A stretch of 64,000 nt of DNA, taken from the NCBI GenBank assembly GCA_002325375.1, contig DCRZ01000009.1, positions 1 to 64,000 on the forward strand, given 5' to 3'. Made by a program: the position numbers and the translations under genes. Source of the stretch: Rhodospirillaceae bacterium UBA1479. GTDB taxonomy: Bacteria; Pseudomonadota; Alphaproteobacteria; Rhodospirillales; Casp-alpha2. Shown here in pieces: positions 35,644 through 44,318 of this stretch. Within the stretch, counting starts at the first letter, position 1, and the number at the start of each line of letters is the position of its first letter. The notes under the pieces were generated by a model. The model was not told the DNA's origin. It saw only the letters and a program-made list of their open reading frames with translations, and made no database searches.

Positions 35644-36492
35644 TCAGGCGGCTTCCGCGGCGACCCGGCGAATGCCGTCAAGCGCCGGTTCCAGCAGGCG
35701 CCGGTCCGCGTCGCTGGAATAGACCAGGTAGGCGGGCAACGGGAAGGTCGGCGCATCGGGCAGCCGGTGCAGTTGCCCATCCTGCAGGTAGGGCTGCACC
35801 AGACGGATCGGAAAGTATCCGGACCCGCCGAACTGCAATACGTGCTGCAGGCCGAGCCAGCCGATGTTGGCGGTGATCCCGGCGCCCACGAATTCGGGAA
35901 ATCGCGCATTGTGCTTGGCGTAAAATTCGGGCCCCCAGTCGACATAGACGTAATCGGCATCCGGTTCCGCCCGCGCCGTCGGCCGGCTCGAAACCATGAC
36001 CAGGCTTTCCTCCATCAGGGCCTCGACGGTCAGGCCCGGGCGGCTTTGCGGCGTGTACATGACGCCGATGTCGAGGCGGCCTTCGATCAGGCCCTGCATG
36101 AGGTCCGTTTCGAACCCGATCTCCGCGCGGACCGAAACGTCGGGGGCGGTCTGGCGCATCAGCGGCAGCCAGCGGAGCAACAGGCGTTCCCACAGCCCGA
36201 ACCGCCCCCCAACCGTGAGTGACGCCCGGTAGCCCCTGGAAATGCCCACGTCCTGGCGGGCGTGCTCGACCGTGCGCACCAGCACCGCCGCGTGTTTCTG
36301 AAACTGATGCCCGGCCGGGGTCAGGGCCGTCCCGGCCTTGTTGCGCACGAACAGCTTGCAGCCCAATTGCTCTTCCAATGAATGGATGCGGGCACTGACC
36401 GTTGATTGGGTGACGTGCAGGCGGTCCGCCGCGCCGATGAAATTACCGGCGTCGATCACGGTCAGAAAGGTGCGGGCGAGTTCGGTATCCAT
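35644..36492 (-). CDS. LysR-family transcriptional regulator
   Basis: 282 aa. N-terminal helix-turn-helix (LARTFLTVIDAGNFIGAADRLHVTQSTVSARIHSLEEQLG) and a periplasmic-binding-like effector domain (about 88-280) with EIGFETDLMQGLIEGRLDIGVMY. The effector is unknown. It is divergent from sodB, which it may control together with itself through the shared 175-bp region. Confidence 0.88.
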   Translation of the reverse strand: MDTELARTFLTVIDAGNFIGAADRLHVTQSTVSARIHSLEEQLGCKLFVRNKAGTALTPAGHQFQKHAAVLVRTVEHARQDVGISRGYRASLTVGGRFGLWERLLLRWLPLMRQTAPDVSVRAEIGFETDLMQGLIEGRLDIGVMYTPQSRPGLTVEALMEESLVMVSSRPTARAEPDADYVYVDWGPEFYAKHNARFPEFVGAGITANIGWLGLQHVLQFGGSGYFPIRLVQPYLQDGQLHRLPDAPTFPLPAYLVYSSDADRRLLEPALDGIRRVAAEAA

Positions 36493-36533
36493 CGCAAGAT
36501 CCTTGATCGGCGATTGCGTTTATATCGCTATAT

Positions 36534-36546
36534 TCGATTTAATCGA
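36534..36546. promoter_or_regulatory. 6-1-6 palindrome, possible LysR operator
   Basis: TCGATTTAATCGA is a perfect inverted repeat with one central base, 42-54 bp upstream of the LysR start and in the AT-rich centre of the lysR-sodB intergenic region. LysR sites are typically short dyads (T-N11-A) in this location. Confidence 0.45.
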
Positions 36547-36667
36547 CAATTTTTTATCGTTTGCAAGATATAAAAGCCAAGTCGTACCCTTTTCAGGTCA
36601 CCACGCAGAGATGTGCAGGTGCCGCTTCCGGGTAGGAAGCGCGCCTTAGACCGAAGGAAACGACCGT

Positions 36668-37318
36668 ATGCAGCTTACCCATGCCAGCCTTCCTTACGCC
36701 TATGACGCGTTGGAGCCGCATATGTCGCGCGCGACCCTTGAAGCCCACCACGGGCGGCATCACCGCGCCTATGTGGACAAGGCCAAGGTCCTGGCCAAGG
36801 AAATCCGCATGGACGACATGCCGCTGGAACAGATCATTCAGCAGGCCGCCAAAAATGCCCATCAGCGGGACCTTCTGAACAATGCGGCGCAGGCGTGGAA
36901 CCATGCGTTCTTTTGGCGCTGCCTGCGCCCGGACGGTGGCGGCCGGCCCGATGGCGATCTGGCGAAACGCATCGACGCGACGTTCGGCAGCCATGACGAA
37001 TTTGTCGATGTGTTCACCCGCACCGCCCTGGGCGTGTTCGGCAGCGGCTGGACCTGGCTGGTCATCGACGGCCCCGGGCTGGCGGTCATGCACACGCCCA
37101 ACGGCGAGACGCCGATCATGCACGGGCTTTCACCGCTGCTGACAATCGACGTTTGGGAACACGCCTATTACCTGGATTACCAGAACCGGCGGCCCGATTA
37201 CGTGGCCGCGGTCATGGGCCACCTCATCAACTGGGACTTCGCGGCGCAGAATTTGGCGCGGCCGCGCTTGGCGGCAAGCGCCGCCGGTCCGCAGATATGG
37301 AACAGCGCGGGGGGTTGA
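36668..37318 (+). CDS. sodB: Iron superoxide dismutase
   Basis: 216 aa, start after gaaggaaac. It carries the metal ligands and signatures of Fe/Mn SOD: THASLPYAYDALEPHMSRATLEAHHGRHH, AAQAWNHAFFW and DVWEHAYYLDYQNRRPDYV. The AQAWNH-F-W pattern favours iron over manganese. No signal peptide, hence cytoplasmic. It heads a four-gene operon; the next gene begins 2 bp after its stop. Confidence 0.92.
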   Translation: MQLTHASLPYAYDALEPHMSRATLEAHHGRHHRAYVDKAKVLAKEIRMDDMPLEQIIQQAAKNAHQRDLLNNAAQAWNHAFFWRCLRPDGGGRPDGDLAKRIDATFGSHDEFVDVFTRTALGVFGSGWTWLVIDGPGLAVMHTPNGETPIMHGLSPLLTIDVWEHAYYLDYQNRRPDYVAAVMGHLINWDFAAQNLARPRLAASAAGPQIWNSAGG

Positions 37319-37320
37319 CG

Positions 37321-37650
37321 ATGGTGCCGTCGGACATCCGGTTCTGGTTCGGCTATTTCTTTATCGGCCCGCCCGCGTCGGGAAAGCTGCATCGCATGCT
37401 GGGCCTGGGGGCCCGTCCCCGCGAGGCATCGAACAACGACCATCGCTGCGAGATCATTCCCTTCCCCGGTGCTGATCATGTGGCGCCGCGGCCCGTCGAG
37501 GTTTCTCGCCCGGTCTGGGACCGCGCCCGCCGGAATGCCGAAATGATCTGGAGCCACCCGAAAACGCAGGGGGCTTTCGTCGTCCAGCGGCTGGTCGCGA
37601 TCACCCTCGCGGTCACCCTGGCGTCTCTGTTCGAACGGATATGTGAGTAG
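37321..37650 (+). CDS. Small hypothetical protein
   Basis: 109 aa from the ATG at 37321, right after a G-rich ribosome site overlapping the sodB end. I do not recognise a family. The N-terminus is hydrophobic and aromatic (IRFWFGYFFIGPPASGK), the middle Arg-rich, and the last 20 residues again hydrophobic (RLVAITLAVTLASLF), so it may sit at the membrane. Its place between sodB and the nitronate monooxygenase gene, with gaps of 2 and 4 bp, supports a real gene. Confidence 0.55.
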   Translation: MVPSDIRFWFGYFFIGPPASGKLHRMLGLGARPREASNNDHRCEIIPFPGADHVAPRPVEVSRPVWDRARRNAEMIWSHPKTQGAFVVQRLVAITLAVTLASLFERICE

Positions 37651-37654
37651 GGCC

Positions 37655-38680
37655 ATGGACGGAATGATGATGAAATCGACACTCTGCGCGCTGCTCGGCT
37701 GCCGCTACCCGGTGCTTCAGGCGGGCATGGGCGGCGTCGCGCGGGCGGACCTGGTCGGTGCGGTGACCCGTGCCGGCGGTTACGGTTTCCTCGGCATGGT
37801 GCGCGAAAGCCCGGATTTGATCCGCCAACAGATCGAGGCCGTGCGGAACGGCACGGACGGGCCGTTCGGGGTCAACCTGATCCCTGCCGCGACCGATCCC
37901 CAATTGCTCGATGACGAACTGGCGGCCTGCTTCGATGCCGGCGTGCACTCGATCTGCCTGTTCTGGGATGTCTATCCGGACGTCATCAAGCGGGCCAAGG
38001 ACCATGGCTGCCTGGTGTTCCATCAGGTCGGCACGGTAGAGGACGCACGCCTGGCCGAACAGGCCGGCGCCGACGTGATCATCGCCCAGGGGGAGGAGGC
38101 CGGCGGGCATGTCCACGGCACGACATCGTCGCTGGTTCTGGTTCCCCAGGTCGTGCGGGCGGTATCCGTTCCCGTGGTCGCCTCGGGCGGGTTCGCTTCG
38201 GGACGGTCGCTGGTCGCGGCTCTGGCGTTGGGCGCGGCAGGGATCCACTGCGGCACGGCGTTCCTGGCGACGGAGGAATCCTTCGCCCATGCCTATCATA
38301 AGGAACGGGTCGTCGGCGCGCGTTCGGAAGACACCCTGCGCACCGACCTGTTCGCCCTCAATTGGCCCGTCGGGGCGGCCGTGCGGGTCATCGGCAACAG
38401 TCTGACGGCCAAGGCCGGCACCGCACGTTTCGGCCATGACCCTTATTTGCGCAAGCGCGAACCCATCGCCCTGGAGGACGATCGGCCGATCTATCGCTAC
38501 AGCACGGATTCTCCCCTGCGCAACATGCGGGGCGAGCTTGAACAGCTGGCCCTGTTCGCGGGGCAGGTGGCGGGCGAAATCGACGACATTCCCACCGCTG
38601 CGGTGCGGATTGAGAGGATCATGGCAGAGGCGGCCGGGATCGTCGCCGCCCTGTCGGGCCGTTTCGAGGAGGTTGAGTAA
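37655..38680 (+). CDS. Nitronate monooxygenase family flavoprotein
   Basis: 341 aa FMN-dependent TIM barrel of the 2-nitropropane dioxygenase type. Signatures: YPVLQAGMGGVARADLVGAVTRAGGYGFLG, ADVIIAQGEEAGGHVHG with the catalytic histidine region, and PVVASGGFASGRSLVAALALGAAGIHCGTAFL for the FMN phosphate. A GTG at 37643 would add four residues. It detoxifies alkyl nitronates in known members. Co-transcribed with sodB; the following ATG abuts its stop. Confidence 0.88.
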   Translation: MDGMMMKSTLCALLGCRYPVLQAGMGGVARADLVGAVTRAGGYGFLGMVRESPDLIRQQIEAVRNGTDGPFGVNLIPAATDPQLLDDELAACFDAGVHSICLFWDVYPDVIKRAKDHGCLVFHQVGTVEDARLAEQAGADVIIAQGEEAGGHVHGTTSSLVLVPQVVRAVSVPVVASGGFASGRSLVAALALGAAGIHCGTAFLATEESFAHAYHKERVVGARSEDTLRTDLFALNWPVGAAVRVIGNSLTAKAGTARFGHDPYLRKREPIALEDDRPIYRYSTDSPLRNMRGELEQLALFAGQVAGEIDDIPTAAVRIERIMAEAAGIVAALSGRFEEVE

Positions 38681-39751
38681 ATGGAATGGCGTGAGGTCAA
38701 CAAGTGGCGGCGGGAGATGCGGAACGAGATACTTGCGGCCCGGCTGGCGCGGCCGCTGGCGGTCCGCAAGGCCACCCGGGACAAGATCGTGGCGCATCTC
38801 AGCCGTGAAATGCCCTGGCTCGGCCGGGACGGGTTCGGTTTTTACTGGCCGTTCCGGGGCGAACTGGATCTGCGTGACTTCGCCGCCGCGGCGACGTCCG
38901 GGGGCGGGGCGATGGCCTTGCCGGTGGTCGTGACGGAAAAGCAGCCGGTCGAATTTTGGGAATGGCGCCCGGAAACCAAGATGGTCCCGGGGGTATGGAG
39001 CATCCCGGTGCCGGCATCGCGCAAGCCAATCCAACCGCCCGCGTTGCTGATCCCGTTGCTGGGTTTCGACGATGCCGGATATCGGCTCGGCTATGGTGGC
39101 GGGTATTATGACCGGACCCTGGCGGCCTGTGCGGAAAAACCCCTGGCCATCGGCGTCGGCTATGCCGCCGATCGCCTCGCCACCATCCATCCGCAGCCCC
39201 ACGACATCCCCATGGACGCCATCGTCACGGAAGAGGGCGTGCGATGGATTTCGCCGCGAAATCCCCTGGCGGGTGGCGACGCGGGAGAATCGCCCTGCAT
39301 GATGGGCGAGGCCGACCCGGCCTACATGGGCTATCTCACCGACGAGGAAACGGCGGCGGTTCTCAATGAACTGCTGGAAGGGGAGCGCGCCGGCGCGCGC
39401 GGCGTCATCGAGATGGCACGAATGACCCCGGATCTGGAACTGCGCGTGGCGCTGTCCGCCGTCGCCCAGGACGAGGCCCGGTACTGCGCCATGCTGTCCC
39501 GCCACATCGAACGCCTGGGCGGGCAGCCCAGTTCGGAAACCGGCGCGTTCCTTGAAAAATTACGCGGCATCGAGGAACAGAATGCAAAGATCGATTTGTT
39601 GAATAAAGGCCAGTCCTGGGTGTCGCGCCGCCTGGCCGAGATCCTGCCGAAAATCGCCGACCCGGACCTGTACGACGATCTGTGCGACATGCGCGAGGTC
39701 CACGACCGCAACGTGGCGCGCTGCGCGCGCTTTTCGAGGCAACCGGCCTGA
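38681..39751 (+). CDS. 5-formyltetrahydrofolate cyclo-ligase fused to a helical (DUF6306-like) domain
   Basis: 356 aa. Residues 1-200 are a 5-formyl-THF cyclo-ligase: LIPLLGFDDAGYRLGYGGGYYDRTLA binds ATP/folate and the C-terminal VTEEGVRWI is typical. From about 215 a second, all-helical domain follows (AYMGYLTDEETAAVLNELLEGERAGARGV; DEARYCAMLSRHIERLGG), rich in Glu and His in a ferritin-like pattern. Cyclo-ligases are normally about 190 aa, so this is a genuine fusion with no frame break. It starts at the upstream stop and ends the sodB operon. Confidence 0.82.
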   Translation: MEWREVNKWRREMRNEILAARLARPLAVRKATRDKIVAHLSREMPWLGRDGFGFYWPFRGELDLRDFAAAATSGGGAMALPVVVTEKQPVEFWEWRPETKMVPGVWSIPVPASRKPIQPPALLIPLLGFDDAGYRLGYGGGYYDRTLAACAEKPLAIGVGYAADRLATIHPQPHDIPMDAIVTEEGVRWISPRNPLAGGDAGESPCMMGEADPAYMGYLTDEETAAVLNELLEGERAGARGVIEMARMTPDLELRVALSAVAQDEARYCAMLSRHIERLGGQPSSETGAFLEKLRGIEEQNAKIDLLNKGQSWVSRRLAEILPKIADPDLYDDLCDMREVHDRNVARCARFSRQPA

Positions 39752-39813
39752 CGCCCCTCTCTGTCAGGCCACGAGGGCGCTGCCGTTCCCTGCGGCCCCG
39801 CCTTCAAAGCGAA

Positions 39814-39843
39814 TCCCCGGATGGCCTGCCTGCCATCCGGGGA
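39814..39843. terminator. Bidirectional terminator between convergent genes
   Basis: TCCCCGGATGG (39814-39824) and CCATCCGGGGA (39833-39843) form an 11-bp perfect stem with an 8-base loop, between the cyclo-ligase gene and the convergent tectonin-like gene. The T tract on the plus strand is short (attt). Confidence 0.75.
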
Positions 39844-39891
39844 ATTTCGTGCCGGCGCTTTCGGGTGAGCAATCGACCAGCCGGCGGCCGT

Positions 39892-42825
39892 CTATTTCTG
39901 CCGGTAGACCTCGGTCCCGGGCCCTAGGTGCCAGACCTTGCCGCCGCCGAGGGCAACCGCCGTGCCGTCGCGGCCGGTGTTCCGCCAGGCGTTGCTCGTC
40001 ATGTCGAAGACTTGCACCTTGCCCGTCCCGTCCACCACCACCGGGGCACCGAAAGCGTCGACGGCGATGTCGCGCGCCGAACCGGTGAAGGGCTGCCACT
40101 TGCCGTTGACCAGGGCGAAGATCTGACCGGCCGCGTTGGTCAGCCAGGGATTGCCGTCGGCATCCACGGTGATGCGCGTCCCCCAGGCCGACTGATCGCG
40201 AAGCCATTGCTTGCCGGTCCAGCGGTAGACGGCGAAGTTCCCCTGCTTGGTGGGTTCTGCAAGCGCCCACACCCCCTTGGCGCTGGCGCCCACATCGGCT
40301 GCCTTCATGATCTTGCCACCGGCCAGCACCGGCCGGTCAGCCCAGTTGGCGCCGGCCCGCTCGAAGGCGATGCCCCCGTCGTTGACCAGCCAAGGGGCGG
40401 TGCCGGCGATGGCGATGCGAACGGCGCCGCCCGGCACGGATTTCCAATCCCGGTCCTTCGGTCCGCGGAAGTAAATCCCGCGCCCGCCGGGCACCTTGTT
40501 GTCGCCGATCACCCAGACGGTCCCGTCGGTGGCGAGGGCGATGTCGTGGGCACGGCCGGGGATTTGTTCCCACTGCAAGGGGCCGCTCTGCGGCAGCACA
40601 TTCCCGATGATTACGCCGTCCAGCTGGATGACCATCGTCGGAGTGCCTGCTGTATTTGTCTTGTCCTTCTTCATGCCCAGGGCGTCCTCGGCGATGGCAG
40701 CCATTTCCTGCGCCGCCTTGCCAGTGGGCTTGCGCTTGCCCGAGGTCGCCAAGCTCCAGTAGCCCGTGATGTTGCCGTAGCCCGCATCGTTGTCGATCAT
40801 GCGCCAGAACTCGGGCAGCCGCTGGGCGGCGGCGATGGAGGTCAACAGTTTCGGCCGCGCCTCGGCGATGGCGATTGCCTTCTCGATCTCGGCGGTCACG
40901 ATCTCGGTGGCGATGGTGATGATGATCGTCGGACCGATCGACGACAGGGCCTTCATGACCGAGGCCAGTTTCTGCAGGGACTTGGCGGCCGCCTTGATGC
41001 CTTCCTTGGCGACCTGCTTGCCGATCTCGGTGCCGAACTTCTCGATCGCCTCCTCGGTGATCTTCAGGGTCGCCTTCTCAAGTGCGCGGTCGAGCGACTT
41101 CTTGGCGAAGGGGAAGATCGCCTTGTGGATCGCGGGATTGGAGATGGCGGCGGCATAGCCGGCGCCCATGGCCGCGCCGGCGCCCAGCCCGACGAACACG
41201 CCGGCATGGACGACCTCGTAGAAGTCCGGCGGGGTGGAGCCGGTGTCGATGAGCGTCATCATGGACGGCTGCTTGGCCGTGTCGCGCGAACGGAAATACT
41301 GGCCGGCCGCGGCCCAGGCGTCATAGGCGGCGAGGGCGTCCTTGGCCAGGTATGTCTGTCGGTCTCGGTAATACTTGGCGAAATTGTTGACCAGGGCGCG
41401 CTGCGCCGGGGTCGCCTTCGCTGGCGCCTCGATGGCCGCCATCAGGGCGGCCTGCGCCACGGAAACCAGGATCGGGCTGGATTCCGGCTCGTCGCGGATT
41501 TCCTCCCAGAAGGATTTGCGCGCGCTGTCCAGGGATTGCTTGCTCTCCTTGGCGATGGCCTCGATGGCGGCCTCCACGCCCTTGCGGTCGCGCAGGATTT
41601 CCAGGACCACGTCCTCGGCGCCACCAATACCGAACAGGCCCGGCTCCGGGTAGGGTGCTGTGTACCATTCAAAGCCGGTTCCCGCGCAGGCGGCGTTGGT
41701 CCTGACGTCGTAGACCGAGCGCTTGAAGCCATGCGGGCAGGACCAGCAGGTCCCGCTCTGCGTCGCCTTGGCCCCTTGGGCGGCCAGCTTGCGCGATTGC
41801 AGGTTGCGCAGGTCGGCATCCGAGACGCCGATGAAGTCGAAGTGCTGGCCGGCCTGGCAGGTCAGGGCCGCCTTCTTTTCGGCCTTTCGGAAGACGAACC
41901 CGCCGCCCTTCTCGCAGGCTTGGTTGCCGTCGACGGGGAACACGGTACGGTCCCAGGCCTGTGGGCACTTCCAGCAGCCGCCGCCGGTATCCACGTTCTG
42001 CGCACCCTGGATTTTGGCGTCCAGGATCTCACCGGGCTGGCATTCGCCGCGGGTGACCACCGTGGCGCGCGACTGCTGCTCGCCCACCGCGCGCGAACAG
42101 GCCCGGTCGTCCCACGCGGGGTGGCCGGTGCGGCTGAAACCGTTCGGGCAGGTATAGCAATCCCCGTTGGGATCTCCGAACTGGCCCTTTGGGCAGGGGC
42201 TGAAGATGGTCCAATTGCCGTGGTGGATGGTGCGGGCGAAATCCTCGCGGGCCGGGATGAAGCAGGCGTTGCCGGCCTCGATATGCGCGGCCGACCGCCG
42301 GTATCCGGCGGGGCAACTCCAGCATTCGCCGCCGCGGATCGGATCGAAGAACGACCCCGCCGGGCAGCGCGGGCCGCGATATTGGGCCGGGCCGAAGTCG
42401 CCGCGGACGTTCTTGTCGGGCTTGGCGCAAGCGCGGTCGGTGTCGACGGCGGCGGCGCTCCGATCATACCCGGCCGGGCAGGTCCAGCATTCCCATTTGC
42501 CGATATCGAAGAAGGACCCGGCGGGGCAGGTACCCAGGGCGGCGCCTTCGTAGGTGGCGCCCTTGGAACCGCAGGGCTGTTGCGGCTGGCCGTTGACCAC
42601 GCCGCCGCAGACGGGGCCGGAGGCCCTGGGTGCCTTCGATTTGTCGAGGATGATGACCTGGGCGGCGGCGGGTGGCGCGGCATACGCGACGGCGGCCACG
42701 ATCACCAGCGTCAACACCGGCACGGCCAAAAGAGCCCGCATCGTGCGTGGCGCAACGCCGCCAAGCGCTGCGCCATGCGTGAACCCATGGCGCAGCGAGG
42801 CCAGTAGCATGCAGAGACCCACCAT
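39892..42825 (-). CDS. Large exported protein: Cys-rich repeats plus tectonin-like propeller
   Basis: 977 aa; aaggaga supports this start although the hydrophobic signal lies at residues 29-56 (cleavage near AAAQ). Five Cys-rich repeats follow at about 100-133, 154-188, 211-243, 262-304 and 323-380, built as CPAGxFFD...CWxCPxGYxRS...AC. Residues 390-740 are mostly helical with a Gly/Ala-rich hydrophobic segment near 560. The C-terminus (about 755-977) has tectonin-type blades such as WEQIPGRAHDIALATDGTVWVIG. I recognise no complete family; an extracellular or surface role is inferred. It shares its propeller motif with the protein at 48983. Confidence 0.7.
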   Translation of the reverse strand: MVGLCMLLASLRHGFTHGAALGGVAPRTMRALLAVPVLTLVIVAAVAYAAPPAAAQVIILDKSKAPRASGPVCGGVVNGQPQQPCGSKGATYEGAALGTCPAGSFFDIGKWECWTCPAGYDRSAAAVDTDRACAKPDKNVRGDFGPAQYRGPRCPAGSFFDPIRGGECWSCPAGYRRSAAHIEAGNACFIPAREDFARTIHHGNWTIFSPCPKGQFGDPNGDCYTCPNGFSRTGHPAWDDRACSRAVGEQQSRATVVTRGECQPGEILDAKIQGAQNVDTGGGCWKCPQAWDRTVFPVDGNQACEKGGGFVFRKAEKKAALTCQAGQHFDFIGVSDADLRNLQSRKLAAQGAKATQSGTCWSCPHGFKRSVYDVRTNAACAGTGFEWYTAPYPEPGLFGIGGAEDVVLEILRDRKGVEAAIEAIAKESKQSLDSARKSFWEEIRDEPESSPILVSVAQAALMAAIEAPAKATPAQRALVNNFAKYYRDRQTYLAKDALAAYDAWAAAGQYFRSRDTAKQPSMMTLIDTGSTPPDFYEVVHAGVFVGLGAGAAMGAGYAAAISNPAIHKAIFPFAKKSLDRALEKATLKITEEAIEKFGTEIGKQVAKEGIKAAAKSLQKLASVMKALSSIGPTIIITIATEIVTAEIEKAIAIAEARPKLLTSIAAAQRLPEFWRMIDNDAGYGNITGYWSLATSGKRKPTGKAAQEMAAIAEDALGMKKDKTNTAGTPTMVIQLDGVIIGNVLPQSGPLQWEQIPGRAHDIALATDGTVWVIGDNKVPGGRGIYFRGPKDRDWKSVPGGAVRIAIAGTAPWLVNDGGIAFERAGANWADRPVLAGGKIMKAADVGASAKGVWALAEPTKQGNFAVYRWTGKQWLRDQSAWGTRITVDADGNPWLTNAAGQIFALVNGKWQPFTGSARDIAVDAFGAPVVVDGTGKVQVFDMTSNAWRNTGRDGTAVALGGGKVWHLGPGTEVYRQK

Positions 42826-43155
42826 AATCTTCTCCTTCGTCTCCAGTACCCGTTCCTGGGTGTGGAAACCCTTCCCTCGTCAAGAACTGCCGCGCAGGTC
42901 GAATTTCACCCGCGCGGGTTCGGCTCTTCCCGCCGTCTGATCGCGGCGATTTGAATTACATTATTCATTGCTTATTCATGGTGCCGAGGGTCAAGCAAAC
43001 CGTTATATGGATGACCGCAGTGCTATGTAAAATCGTCCAAAAATCTCAATATCATGTATTAGTTGTGGTGCTGGGGCATGGTATTCCGATATTTTCAGCA
43101 TGATCGCCGTCTTCTGGATCGGGGCATTGCACAGGGAGAGCGGAGTTCAACTGCC
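42826..43155. other. Divergent intergenic region
   Basis: This 330-bp stretch separates the exported tectonin-like gene from the AraC gene. It is AT-rich around 42950-43060 and must hold both promoters. I see no RNA gene or strong dyad in it. Confidence 0.5.
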
Positions 43156-44112
43156 ATGTCGAATAATGTCGAATGGCTTCTGCAGGAAGCGACCGGTGAC
43201 CGCAGTCTTCACGTCGAAAAACGCATGATGATCGACGACGGCAATTGGACGGCGGAAATCGAACGGCTGGAAATCGGCCCCGGGCTTCGGGTGTTTCTTG
43301 CGACGGCGGATGTGCACAAGGATCTCACCGTGCAACCGGCCGACGGCGAGGCCGACATTTGGCTGAACAGCGATGTCGCGGTTTCGGGGCGCGTCGATAT
43401 CCATCTGAGTGATGGACCCAAGACCCATGTCGGTCCCGACCACGCGATCCTGTTTCGTCCGCTGGTTCGTGTCGTCGATTATCACCTGGCGGCGGGCCAG
43501 CAGATTAAGATGGCGGGTTACGGCCTGCATATCGACCGGGTTATCCGCCTGTTCGACGGAGATGTGCCTGACGAATTGCTGCCGCTCGTTGAGCCCACCA
43601 TCGGCGAAAGCCGAATCTTCGGCATGAAGAGAACGCGCCAGCTCCGCAATCTGGCGCAGAATCTATTCGCCCCGGGCCTGAACGGTCCGCTGCGAACCTT
43701 GTTCATGGAGGGCACGATCCTTCAACTTCTGGCCGCGCAGGCCGCGGGCCGTCCGCGCAACCGTATATCGGGGGAGTTGTCGAAACCCGAGCGCGACAGC
43801 GTCCGCGCCGCGCGGGATCTTTTGCTCGCGGACATGCGGAATCCGCCAAGCCTGGGCGAGCTTGCCAGCGCCGTGGGGCTGACGGAAAAGCGGTTGAATG
43901 CGGGATTCCGCAAGATCTTCGGCGCGACGGCCTTCGAAGTTCTGCGAAACCACCGCCTTGCGCATGCGCGCATCGCGTTGAGCACGGAGTCCACCCCGAT
44001 GAAGGTCATTGCCTACCGGGTCGGCTACAACCACGTTACCAACTTCATCAACGCCTATACCGCGCGCTATGGAGACCCGCCGGGCCGCCACACCCGGCAT
44101 GAAAAGCTTTAG
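43156..44112 (+). CDS. AraC-family transcriptional regulator
   Basis: 318 aa from the ATG at 43156 (gggagagcggag upstream); the open frame starts at 43063 without a ribosome site. The C-terminal double helix-turn-helix is clear (SLGELASAVGLTEKRLNAGFRKIFG; KVIAYRVGYNHVTNFINAYTARYG). The N-terminal 200 residues resemble the PchR-type effector region (GPDHAILFRPL). The target is unknown; neighbours are a divergent exported protein and a molybdate permease. Confidence 0.82.
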   Translation: MSNNVEWLLQEATGDRSLHVEKRMMIDDGNWTAEIERLEIGPGLRVFLATADVHKDLTVQPADGEADIWLNSDVAVSGRVDIHLSDGPKTHVGPDHAILFRPLVRVVDYHLAAGQQIKMAGYGLHIDRVIRLFDGDVPDELLPLVEPTIGESRIFGMKRTRQLRNLAQNLFAPGLNGPLRTLFMEGTILQLLAAQAAGRPRNRISGELSKPERDSVRAARDLLLADMRNPPSLGELASAVGLTEKRLNAGFRKIFGATAFEVLRNHRLAHARIALSTESTPMKVIAYRVGYNHVTNFINAYTARYGDPPGRHTRHEKL

Positions 44113-44284
44113 GCGGGCGTACACCAGCGGGGGCGAATTTCTCGAACGTCGGGCCCATCGACAACCCGTGTGCCCTGGGAACAGGCGCCGCCGTGTCCGC
44201 ACCGTTGGCCGACATGGATTGCCTGCCGACGGGGAGCGCCACCGATTGTGTTTTCCTGGCTGATGTTGCAAAATTTCCGGCATC

Positions 44285-44307
44285 CGTTCCGGGCCCATCC
44301 CGGAACG
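44285..44307 (+). other. Hairpin just upstream of the molybdate permease ribosome site
   Basis: CGTTCCGGG (44285-44293) and CCCGGAACG (44299-44307) make a 9-bp perfect stem around a 5-base loop, 2 bases before the ggagg of the permease gene. It could end the araC transcript or modulate translation of the permease. It is much smaller than a Moco riboswitch. Confidence 0.5.
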
Positions 44308-44318
44308 CCGGGAGGATC

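Noticed and set aside
39928..42807. 959-codon open frame antisense to the Cys-rich tectonin gene
   Set aside because: Low-information Gly/Ala/Arg/Asp-rich translation with no signal or motif; the minus-strand protein has ordered repeats.
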